NCBI GenBank assembly: GCA_028023455.1
Contig: JAQFVV010000204.1
Span: forward strand, 1,511,501 to 1,575,500
DNA: 64,000 bases
Origin: Epiperipatus broadwayi
Lineage: Eukaryota; Onychophora; Udeonychophora; Euonychophora; Peripatidae
Direction: 5' to 3'
Both the position numbers and the translations under genes were made by a program. Shown in pieces: positions 24,851 through 36,047 of the stretch. Under the pieces are notes generated by a model, which saw only the letters and a list, made by a program, of their open reading frames with translations, was not told the origin of the DNA and did not search any database. Position 1 is the first letter of the stretch, and each line of letters opens with the position of its first letter.

Positions 24851-27800
24851 GCTTGCTTATGACATTAAAATTTATTTTTAGTTATGACCGACCATATTAC
24901 TTACTTTTTTACTAGAAAACAACTGTTCAATAATCTGCCATCACTGTCTTTATCTATCACAGTTATTTATCACAGTTTTGAAGTACGAAAATGATTAGAA
25001 TATGGAAAAAAAAACATTTTAATAAGACCTTCATTCTTGATGACTTAGGCATACACATGCATTTGCATTCTTTTTATTATTATTATTATTTATTATTATT
25101 ATTCTTTTTGATGGTCCATTATCATTATTTATATGAGTAGTGATAAAGTCCTAGCTCATTTATTGTCCTCCCTTGAAATCATGTTATCAATAGCTTCACC
25201 TTTGTCGTATCATCCCTAATGTGGATGTACTGCCATGACTTTATTTTGGCAATTGATATTTTTCATATATATTGAGGAACACCATCCTTACTTTTCATTG
25301 CACTTAATTTATCTGAATGGAGATTGTTTGTGATTTATAGGTTTTGTAGCTGTGCTTTCCAGCATTCCAAAATGTAAATCTGATAATTATCTAATATTAA
25401 AAATATTTAGATTCTATATATAGCTTCAATAAAGAATATACATCTTCAAATTTATCTCACTATATAGATTAGTAAGTTTATAGTTTATAAAAATCGTTCA
25501 TCTCACCACATAGATTGGTAAGTTTATAGTTTATAAAAGTATTAAATACATTCATTGTTAACACTATAATAGTGAGACTGTCCTGTAAAAATGAGAGAAC
25601 TTATTCAAATATCAGTATTGTAGAAAATTTCATTAACCAACTAATTTATTTTTTTTATTTATTGTAAAATTATAAAATACAAATTTTCATACATCTTAAT
25701 TTATTTGCTTAATGTATCTGAGGAAATTCATCTTAATAATATTATAAGACAGCAATGCTATTGTTTTGTTAAATGTTTAAATGTCAATTTATTATCCATA
25801 TACTTTCAGAAATCTGGGTATTAAAAAATGTATCACACAATTGTTGATACATGTCAAGCATTGAGAGTACATGAATATTAAGAATTTGGCATAAGAATCA
25901 CTTTATTAAAATTTGCATCTTTGATGTTAAGAGAACATCTAAGAAGGTGATAATTTTATTTATTAAAATAATTATAATGATTTATTCATACTGAAGATCA
26001 CTTTAGTCAATTTTATCTATTTGTGACAGATCACTATATTTGCTTTGAAATTACTTTATTTTATTTAGAAGATTATTTTTTGATCTATCATAAATTCAAA
26101 TGATGAAATTGCTTGGTTTAAATTCAGAAAGTATTTAGAGAATTAAGTAGTGTGATATATTGAGTGGCCATAAAATCCCATATCCACTCATTATATCTGA
26201 ATGCTTTCCTAGTATATTATTTTATTGTAAATTAAGAGTTTTTCATGTTTATTTTAAATTTTTAATTTATTATTTACACTTAAGAAGATATTATCTTAAG
26301 AGTAAGAGTATGTCTCACTGCTTTGTTATTATGATGTCATTCTTTAATAATTCTCAGGAATGAAGAGAGAAGAATAAAATTTATAATTATTAAATCATTA
26401 ATTATATAAACCCTGAGATATACATTTTATATAAAAGATTATTCAAGAAGATTTCTTTATTTAAGAACCAAAAATTATTTTCAAAAGAAGTTAATGTGGC
26501 AAAGATATCAGAATACCTGCTTTTGTTTTATAAAATAATTTCATAATAATTTGCTCATGACAATAAAATGCTTATTACGATTGAAAGAGGCGTTGTGTTT
26601 AGAATTGAAAGTAACCTAACCTTTTTATAACATATGCTTTCAATATTAAGAGTCATTATATATAAAAGCATGAATATGAGAAGTCTCCTCTTTTTAAATT
26701 TGCTCATATATTGCTTTTATCTTACTTAATTATTATTATTTAACTTTATTGTTGCTCTTGGTATTGTAGCACATGACATTTGAAACTTCTCTGAGCTTAG
26801 CCAATAATATTATTATTTAGCCTATAGTATTGCCCTTATATTATTATTTTGGGTAGCTTTTGCATGAGATTATTTTTGTAGATTGTGAAATGCAAGATTC
26901 GTCTTTCTCTATTCTTCTGAGGTTCCAGTATATATTTAGTAAATATAATAAAAATTTTCAACAATGTAGATCATTGACAGATAATAACTGCATTTTCTAT
27001 TTAACTTTAATAAATTCTTATACTTTCAATGATCAAGATATAAAAAAAAAACATATTTATAATATATTAAAAAAAAAATTTTAAAGGAATTTATATATTT
27101 CTATTTTAATTTAATTTTATTGTATTAATAAAACAATCTTATTACGTTTTTAATCTTTTAATATCTTTAGCCTTAAATTTGTTTTTGTGTGTGTGTGTGT
27201 CAGTTTCAACTTTTATTTATTATTCAAAATATATTTCATTATTTCCCCCGCTGCTACTTTTTTAAATATATTATATTATAAATATATTATTGTTGTTTTT
27301 TAAAAAAATGTAGTCATTTAAGTTCTTTGTTTAAATCTTTAATATTTTTTATGAATTTACTAAAAAATAACGTCTCAATAATCTAGTCGTTGGTTTGAAC
27401 TTGGCATTTAATTGACTTTTTTAATAAAGAAAAGTGTATTAAAGCCAGTCTGTCATAAACTTTGTATATTAAATTACTTTTCTATCTAAACTTAAAGCAT
27501 TTTATTCTAAAATATAAAAAGAGATTGCAAAAAATAAATAAGCAAAAAATAGAAAACTTAAGAAAAAAGAAAACAGAAACAGATAAAATATTTTCGATGA
27601 ATAGTTTCCGTGGGAATCTCCTTATTTGTTAAAAGAAAAGACGTCGCTTTTTCCAACACGCTAACATCAAGAATAAACTAAAATGTTAAAAGCTCTTAAA
27701 ACTTTTGAAATTCTATTATCAAGAGACAAAAAGAATGAGATTACAATGAAATCAAAAATTTTTGACATTAGAAATGAAAATGTGTTGTGATAAACAACTC

Positions 27801-28509
27801 AGAAATTAAAAGTAAGATGGAATTTATTTATTTTTTAATTTAAGAATAATTTTTAAATTTATAATTTCAATTAAAACGAATGTAAATTAGAATTGTTTTT
27901 TTTTAGAAAATATTTTATATTCATTTTTTTAAATAATTCATGGAAGCAGTTCATATTTTTATTGTTTTGTTTGTTTGTTTTTTCCAACATAAATAAATGT
28001 GTTGAACGCTTTTGAAACATTTGTGTTTGTATGGTTCAACCAAGTCAATTTTCAATAGACTAATAATAAAAATATAAACTGTTAGTTTGTATTTGGTGTT
28101 GCAAAATATCTGTGCTTTTTTCCCCACAATTGAATGCTAAAATTATTTATTTAATAAACACAAATGTAAGTAAATATTCATATTATTTTGATAATTTGCA
28201 AAAATTATTATGATATAAAGTATTGTGACAACATTTTACAAAATCTATTTTAGAGTAAAAATAGTTTTATTTTGTTGGCATTATTTAACCTTTTCCCCTT
28301 ATGTTTTTAATTAGTTTTATGGGTAAGTAAAATTATAATAGTTTTAATAATAATCATAAGCAGTGTAGTGATTTTTTTTGCTTATTTATTTAAATATTTC
28401 AGTCCAGTTTTAGTAACTATATAAAAAAGTTTGATTAAAAATCAAATTGACTCATACTATATATATATACTTTTTTTAAATATATATATATATATATATA
28501 TATTTAAAA

Positions 28510-28563
<54 letters not shown>

Positions 28564-30609
28564 TAACAAAATAATAATGATGTTTGATTTCTATATTTAA
28601 ACAACACACTTGTCATAAATATTTTCTGCAAAAAAAAAAACAAGTTTTTATTTGAAAAAAAAAAAAAGACAGAGAATCTTTATATAAAACATCAAAAATG
28701 AGTAATAAAACATACTAATTACTGATAAAGTAGAAATAAAGGTTAAATTGGTCTGATATATTTTTGATTTTTTAAATATAATATTAACTGATAATCATAT
28801 GAAAAAACTAGGAATTATATCTTCTCTCTAATGTAGTACATAAATAATTTACTATAATAGAAAAAATATATATAAAATTAGAATGAATAAGTTTACACAA
28901 TTCAGTTGTCACAATAATCTAGTTGGTAGTTTTAACTTAGCATTTAATTGGCTTTAAAGCCCTGATTTCTGCAATGTGTGGAAAGATTGGCTTATAGAAT
29001 GATAATCTCTAAGCATAAATAATCTACTTATGCTTTTTAAAATGTTGCTTACAGGTGATTATATGTAAATTCTTGAGAAACATATGACTGAAGGTTTATT
29101 CCCTTCTCTATATTACATATGTAATAAAGTGGTATATAATTAGACTATTTATTATAGAAAATTAGTAAAGAATATTAGAAAAATTGCAACTAAAACATTC
29201 CTATAAAAAAAACTTAAGTTCAATTTTGTGTAATAAAATATTGAAAAAATTATTTTAAAATCATCTATTAAAATATTTTATTATTGATTTAGTGAAAAGA
29301 GTTATAATAAATTGTCATTACAGAATGAACAATTATTATTAGTAATTATTTGTATTAAGCAGACAAAATGATGTAAAATAATAATAGAAAAAAATAAGTC
29401 CCACTAAATGTTTGTTCAAAGTGCAAAAAAGTTTTCACTGATCTTATCAATATAATTATGAGAATGGAAGTATATTAAATTAATACATGATAGAAGCCAT
29501 GGTTTTTAAGATATAAAGATAAATTAGATTTAATAGGATTGATACACAATCAACTCTATACTAATATTTTTAAGTTAATATACATTTGTAAACTGATAAT
29601 ATATTTATTTACTAATTTACATTTTTCAAACATACTTATAAAGATTATATTTATGTAAAAATAAATAAAGTGTAACATTAAAAAAGTAAAAATTTATTCC
29701 TTGAAAAGATTTATCTTTTATTTATTTTATATTTCAGATTTGTCAATTTTAAAAGTTAAACAATATTTTTATATTTTTTAATCATCTAAAATCTTCTTGT
29801 GACAAAAAACTACTACTGAGAATAGGATAAGGTCTGATAATACTAAAAGAAAGTAAAAATATATTTATTGATTTCAACTAAATCATAGATTTAATTGACC
29901 ATTGTTAAAATAGGACTGTTTTTTATAAAAATGAATATACCAGACTATTTCATTATTTTATAATTTCTGTATGGAGTAGAAAATAGAAGTTACAAACAAA
30001 TTGTAATGAAACAGACTGCTTTCACATTTGTGAATAAGTTGAATGGAATTTCAAATTGTAACTTTATTAATTTAACTCATATATTAAATATGTAATAAAA
30101 ATGTTGTAAAGACAGAAGACAAATATGGATTGAAAATTAATAAAAAACATTACAAATAATAATACAACATTCATAGATAAAAATATAAATTGACATTAAA
30201 ACATTTATTAAAAATATTTAAACATAACTAAGTACAAACAAGACAAAAAAATTTGTTAAGGCAATAAAATTGTTTATAAGGATTGGCAGATTTATTGCAG
30301 ATAAAAAAAAATATTAAAAATAATTTTATAGCTTTCTATAGATATAAAATCAAATGCTAAAAAAACACTTTGGAATATCCTGAATAACAAGAAAAATATA
30401 GGTTAAGGGTAGTTTCTGGATAAAACTTAAACTTTTACTTGAAGCATAAATGACTAAAATGACTTTTTTAATTATGAGATAATTTAATTTATTTATATAT
30501 ACATATATATCACTTGAAAATTTTGTGAAATATCTGTGAAGATTAAAATTGACTTGTTTTCTTGGATCTGGGAGTACCTGAGAGTCAAGATTCTTCTCTT
30601 TTTAACTTT
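24851..30609. other. A+T-rich intergenic sequence with microsatellites
   Basis: I see no gene. Contents: a TTA-rich tract at about 25076-25108; a 46-bp imperfect tandem pair at 25455-25546 (TCTCAC...AGTTTATAGTTTATAAAA); a ~50-bp dispersed pair at 27371-27420 and 28904-28953 sharing CAATAATCTAGT and GCATTTAATTG; and TA runs at about 28460-28561. Reading frames such as 26160-26363 and 26860-27084 have no recognisable content. Confidence 0.6.
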
Positions 30610-30910
30610 GATAGTTGTGTTAAAAGATTGTAATAATATTTATCATAAAAACAAAATGTTAATCGAATTTGAAATAAAAAATTGATTTGTTAAAATACTT
30701 TCTAGTTATTTAAATATAGTTGACAATTATTAAAATTATTATAAATTAATACAAACAGTTTTATTTTTATAAAATTATTTGTATTAATTTCTAATAATTT
30801 TTAATAATTGTTAAATATAATTATTTAAATATCTATGTAGTACATTAAAATCAAGTTTTTATTTCAAATTTTGATTAATAACTTATTTTTACAATATTAT
30901 CTTACACAAA
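30610..30910. repeat. Foldback (long inverted repeat), MITE-like
   Basis: Two arms of about 140 bases each, roughly 30610-30771 and 30775-30910, are imperfect reverse complements. For example, left-arm ACAATTATTAAAATTATTAT pairs with right-arm AATAATTTTTAATAATTG, and both outer parts share a TTTGAAATAAAAA stretch in inverted sense. The transcript would fold into one long hairpin. No coding capacity and no clear target duplication. Confidence 0.5.
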
Positions 30911-31230
30911 TATAATATTGTTTTAATTTTTAAATTACTCTGGACATTGTAAAATAGATTTTTTAGGAATTAATACAAAAATGTGATAATTTATTTATTT
31001 AGAATCAATTTTGGAAGAGAAAAATTGTATATACATAAACATATGTTGTAATAAAAATATGAAAAGAATGTGGCATACAGGCATGGATACAACACAATTT
31101 TACAAATATAAACAAGAACGAGTATTAATCTAACATGTTACTATTCTTTGTTCAATCACATTTTATATATTACATCTCTATGTACTAAAAAATTTTTAAA
31201 ATATATAGCTCAATATTATGTAAAAGAGCA

Positions 31231-31322
<92 letters not shown>

Positions 31323-32399
31323 AACTACTCAAATGTGAGTTGTATATTACAGTATATATAAAAAAGGGAAATATATTGATCTTATTTTTCTATTTGATTT
31401 GATTTATGGATGATGGAGATGTTAAATTATAAAGGTTAACTAAGTAACTATGGCAACCATAATATTAAAATAATATTTTTATTTATTATTGATTTTATTG
31501 TCAAATCATAAATTGGTTGGAATCAATTTTTTTTTAAAAAAAAGTGAATCATAAAATAGATCACTTGAATAAAATTATTATGTGTTTCAACTTTTATTAC
31601 TACATTCACAATAACAACTGATTTATTACAAAATTAAATATTTCATATTACATATATGGTTTTTTATTTATTGGTATAATGGAATATATTAAAGATATAT
31701 GTTAAAAACACATATTTTATTAGGATGTATAGAAAATGTTATGTGAATTCTTTGTTTTTAATTAAAATAAAAAATAATATTGAAATTGTAAAACAGGATT
31801 TTTTATTGTATCAAATGTTTTTTAAACGTCTTATTTTTGTTTACAGTAAAAAATAATTTTTTTACATCAAAGAGTGGCCATGGAATTGAATTGAAGTATT
31901 ATCCTAGCAACACTGACATCAGCAAAAATAGGTTATAAATACAACTGAACCACTTTAACTCAACTCTTCTATTTTTGTCATTGTCTAGAATAGATACTTT
32001 CATATATGTCTTTAGAAATTATTTTATTTTAAAAGTGAATAATTACTAAAATATAATTGAAGAATAAAACTTAAATAGTCTGCCCATTCAATTGAAAGCA
32101 AAATTAAAACAAGTCATATTATGAAAAAAATAGTAAAATATTAAATTAATTAATTAATTAATCAATTGCAAAAAAAATATATTAAGAAATAAATACTAAA
32201 TAAATAACTAACCTCAATATGTTTATTGATTGGAAACAATTTCAAAAATGAAATGGGCTGGGTCAATAAACTTTAAAATCACCAACAACAAAAGTCAATT
32301 AAACTTGTAAACAACAATTCCAATTAACGCAGGCAATACAAACCAAAAAAAAAAAACCTATCCTACTTTATGTTCACACTCATCTCCCCTAATATGGCC
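30911..32399. other. A+T-rich intergenic sequence with a (TA)n run
   Basis: A TA run of nearly 90 bases at about 31232-31319. It has no inserted element. The rest shows no gene. Confidence 0.6.
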
Positions 32400-32919
32400 T
32401 GGAATGTGTCTTTACTCTTGTGAAGATGTCACCACATGAACTTGCACAGGTAGTTGTCCAGGAATTATCTGGCTGTTCTACACTGCTTGAGAGAGCCCCA
32501 GAGATGCTTGATGTGCTGCATGTGGGTACCTGTATTAGGGTCTAAAAAGTTGTAGTGGTGGTTGAAGGTCAGGTGCTGGAAATCTGCAGCTTCCAGCTCA
32601 GAGATTTTGTACTCCTTCCAGACAGGCTTGACATTTTTGCATATGGCCTGCATAAGGTTTCTGCAGAGCATAACAGAATGGCTGTGGTGAAGCATTTGCT
32701 GGTCTCTTAGCACAATCTTTAATGACAAAGACACAACTTACAGATGAAATTGCAGATATTTTTGCACACCTCAAGTTGCATTGATTCACTGCACAAACAT
32801 TTCTTGGCATGGAGCAATATGTTGTTCTGCTGTAGAAATGCTACTGCACCAGCTTCTGTGTATGGCAGTTGCCACAATTTCAAACTGTCCATTTTCAAGT
32901 CAGCTGTATTATTTGTCAT
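32400..32919 (-). pseudogene. ISXO2/Merlin-like transposase relic
   Basis: The minus strand at 32919-32719 reads AVAFLQQNNILLHAKKCLCS, like the N-terminal region before the zinc ribbon of ISXO2-type (IS1595/Merlin) transposases. After a frame change, 32734-32465 reads KPVWKEYK, then FQHLTFNHHYNFLDPNTGTH and MQHIKHLWGSLK. This matches the family's C-terminal half, where an S-D-x-W-x-A-Y motif precedes a VNHS-x-NFVDP-x-TGAHT block. The second catalytic aspartate (position before W) is P-V here, and the middle with the first aspartate is missing: the two ends lie only about 200 bases apart. The family cuts and pastes DNA with a DDE-type nuclease; this copy cannot be active. Confidence 0.7.
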
Positions 32920-34623
32920 GAAAAAGTGTTCTCACACAAACATAGCTTTTCATGTTATCTGGTTGAAATATTGCTTGAACATACTCTTTCCAAATTTTTT
33001 GATGGTTCCATTTTGAGTATGGAAGCCATGATGATGGGTTTATAATTATTAGGAGGTAATAGTAGGTCAGATGACTTCTAAGGTAATTACTTTGACATGC
33101 AAATTTGAAGACTTGTGGCAGGCTGAAGTCCAGACACTCTCATATAATACTGTAGTGAACTTTGAACTGTGAGCATTGGGATAAAGTGATTAATAGGGAG
33201 TAGCAGACTGCCCACCAGAATGGCATCAATACACCCTCTTTCAGTGCTTTTACATAGAAATAAGGTCAGCATTGGCAGTGGCCATGTAAACAGCATATTT
33301 ATGTGTTTTTGCATATAAATAATTCCATCAAGTGGCTGACACTGGCCAATAGAATATGTTTATTTTTATTCCATATAAGCTATAAAATATTTTGTTATTT
33401 AACATTTGGAATTTCATCTATATATTAAAGATGAATACAAACACCATCATATCTTTATGGATGTCATATTTTTATTAAGGAGTTTTACAAGATAGATTGA
33501 TCTAATTTCTATATGATTTTAAATAAATGAAATTTCACCTTATTGACTTGGAAAAAAAAATCATTTGTTATTCATCTTGATCATAATATTATCAATGAAA
33601 GAACATCACTTTATATATTATTACTGAATAAAGAATAATAGCCAAGCAACTGTTACTTTTAAAAGGTTGGATATATCTATACTTGGAAAAAAGTATTGGA
33701 ATTTAAAGAAAAGAAAAAAAAAGTAATTGAATTCAAATCCTCTATTTTAATTATTCATGCTTGTTTCTTCTCTATCTCAAGAATGATCATTTATTTGAAC
33801 TTATATCATGAACATGGGCAACTAGGAGATGGAATGGAATGTCATGGGTAAAAAGAAAAAAGAAAACTTTCTATGTAGGTCATGTGTTTAAAGCAAATAA
33901 ACATCACATGACCACCACTTCTTATGCTTGTATAGTGAGTTTTGCCTGTTTTAACAATAGGTTATGTGTTCTATATAATTTTTGTTATTTTAAAAGAAAA
34001 CATATTTTGTTTATCTTTATTTTAAAATGTGAAATTTACTTATGAACAAAAAATGGGTATATTTAGGGGTCATTGATAAGCTATCTACACAATAAAAAGC
34101 TGGAGAGATTTATTTTTTTAAGTTTCAACTCTTTTTCAATACTAAATTAATTCCGGACTCAGTGGCTTCAAATATCCATTTTTTGTTTTAAAATAAATTT
34201 ATTAAACATAGTAACTATACAGTTAAACTTTATAAAAATGTACATAGCATTCAGAATGAAACTTGAAACATATTTTGAAATTTCTCCAATAGTTATTATA
34301 ATTCACTGTTACACAGCATATTCTGTGACCCATATATATTTATTTATTATTCATTATTAGTTTTTATAGAGTAATAGATAATCAAATTTATTATATATTA
34401 AAGAGAAATATTATTTGTTCTTCTTAACTGGCTACAATTTTAGTTAATTGCTCACAATGTTTTGTTACATATTACATTATTAATTACTTTTTATAAATTA
34501 ATAAATTTAAATTTAATTAAAATGTAATAAACGTATCTAATTATTTTTTTAGTGTGCAAAGTAATTTATGGTAATTAAATCACAATCTAAAATTAAACCA
34601 ATATCATTAAGAGAAATACAGTC
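32920..34623. other. Intergenic, possibly including transposon debris
   Basis: 33000-33330 is less A+T-rich and may be more of the ISXO2-like transposon, but its minus-strand frame (33087-33314) shows no motif I can name. At 33890-33955 there are short pieces resembling the ends of the hammerhead repeat (AACATCACATGA and GAGTTTTGCCT). No host gene. Confidence 0.4.
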
Positions 34624-34743
34624 ATATATTTATATTATAATAGGCAAAACTCTCTCCATACAGTAGTGCCACTCTAAGCAAAACAGAGTAATCAATGGAT
34701 GCCAGAAGGCTTGTGCATAATCTAGTGCCTACTCATCCAATAT

Positions 34744-34783
34744 CCCAAAACTAGTTTCTGGCTTATGGCCTTCATCAATGAGG
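34744..34783 (-). ncRNA. Hammerhead-like motif, inverted copy
   Basis: The minus strand reads CCTCA, TTGATGA (C3 mutated to T), a 13-base arm with GGC/GCC pairing, GAAA, CTAGT, T, TTGGG. One stem I pair and the first core base are lost, so this copy is probably inactive. Confidence 0.6.
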
Positions 34784-35362
34784 AGCCTTAGATCTGAGGG
34801 CACTGCACCAAGATCCTAGGATCTAATGCAACCCTCCAGCAGCCACCTTTTAACTCTATATAACTACTAAACTATGAGAATAAAATTGAAAACATGCAGG
34901 TATTTTCAATCTAAGCTCAATAGCTCAAATAGTCATATGGGTCTGAACTCACTTCAGCACCCATACATTTTGGTGTCTTTGCTCTTTTACAACCATAGCC
35001 ACCACCTTCCTATAAGGCAGGATTGGTATTAAACCTTAAAACATCACATAATCACTATCTTCCATGCTTGCTCATAACTTGTTATTATAGGAAAAACTCT
35101 CTTCATACAATAATGCCACTTATTCTGCCTTATAGGAAGGTGGTGGCTATGGTTGTAAAAGAGCCAAAGACACCAAATGTATGGGTGCTGAACTGAGTTC
35201 AGACCCATATGACTATTTGAGCTATTGAGCTTAGATTGAAAATATCTATGTGTTTTCCAATTTTATTCTCATAGTTTAGTAGTTATATAGAGTTAAAAGG
35301 TGGCTGCTGGAGGGTTGCATTAGATCCTAAGATCTAGGTGCAGTGCTCTCAGATCCAAGGCT

Positions 35363-35402
35363 CCTCACTGATGAAGTTCATAAGCCAGAAACTAGTTTGG
35401 GG
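35363..35402 (+). ncRNA. Hammerhead-like ribozyme motif, direct copy 1
   Basis: In order: CCTCA (stem I 5'), CTGATGA core, 13-base stem II region (decayed GTT instead of GGC), GAAA core, CTAGT in palindromic stem III, T as cleavage base, TGGGG (stem I 3'). Stem I pairs fully (four Watson-Crick or better plus one G-U). Predicted cleavage is after the T at 35397. An A-A mismatch at the base of stem II is non-canonical. Confidence 0.65.
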
Positions 35403-35820
35403 ATATTGGATGAGTAGGCAATAGATAGGGATTTTATGTACAAGCCTTCTGGCATCCATTGATTACTCTGTCTTGCTTAGAGTGGCACTACTGTATGGAG
35501 AGAGTTTTGCCTATTATAACAACAGTTATGAACAAGCATGGAAGATAGTGATCATGTGATGTTTTAAGGTTTAATACCAATCCTACCTTATAGGAAGGTG
35601 GTGGCTATGGTTATAAAAAAGCCAAGGACACCAAAATGTATGGGTGCTGAACTGAGTTCAGACCCATATGACTATTTGAGCTATTGAGCTTAGATTGAAA
35701 ATATCTGTGTGTTTTCAATTTTATTCTCATAGTTTAGTAGTTATATAGAGTTAAAAGGTGGTTTCTGGAGGGTTGCATTAGATCCTAAGATCTAGGTGCA
35801 GTGCTCTCAGATCCAAGGCT

Positions 35821-35860
35821 TCTCACTGATGAAGGCCATAAGCCAGAAACTAGTTTAGGG
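35821..35860 (+). ncRNA. Hammerhead-like ribozyme motif, direct copy 2
   Basis: Core CTGATGA and GAAA are intact, and stem II is GGC-CATAA-GCC with an A-A mismatch at its base. The motif continues CTAGT, T, TAGGG. One stem I mismatch (A opposite C). It lies exactly 458 bases after copy 1. Confidence 0.65.
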
Positions 35861-36047
35861 ATATTGGATGAGTAGACACTAGATAGGGATTTTATGCACA
35901 AGCCTTCTGGCATCCATTGATTACTCTGTCTTGCTTAGAATGGCACTATTATATGGAGTGAGTTTTGCCTATTATAGCAACAGTTATGAGCAAGCATGGA
36001 AGATAGTGATCATGTGATGTTTTAAGGTTTAATATATTTATATTATA

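Larger units (their letters stand above)
34624..36047. mobile_element. Hammerhead-bearing repeat element (retrozyme-like), family 1, with 16-bp target duplication
   Basis: The element 34640-36031 is bounded by a perfect 16-bp direct repeat ATATATTTATATTATA at 34624-34639 and 36032-36047. It consists of one inverted copy (about 34640-35092) followed by two direct copies (about 35120-35578 and 35579-36031) with a period of 458 bp. Each copy holds a hammerhead-ribozyme-like motif. There is no reading frame. Direct tandem monomers carrying type I hammerheads are the hallmark of animal retrozymes, non-autonomous elements thought to move through circular RNA copies using another element's reverse transcriptase (established for the group). 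Assignment of this family to that group is inference. Confidence 0.75.

Noticed and set aside
33839-34045. 68-residue plus-strand frame
   Set aside because: No domain, A+T-rich, overlaps pieces resembling hammerhead repeat ends.
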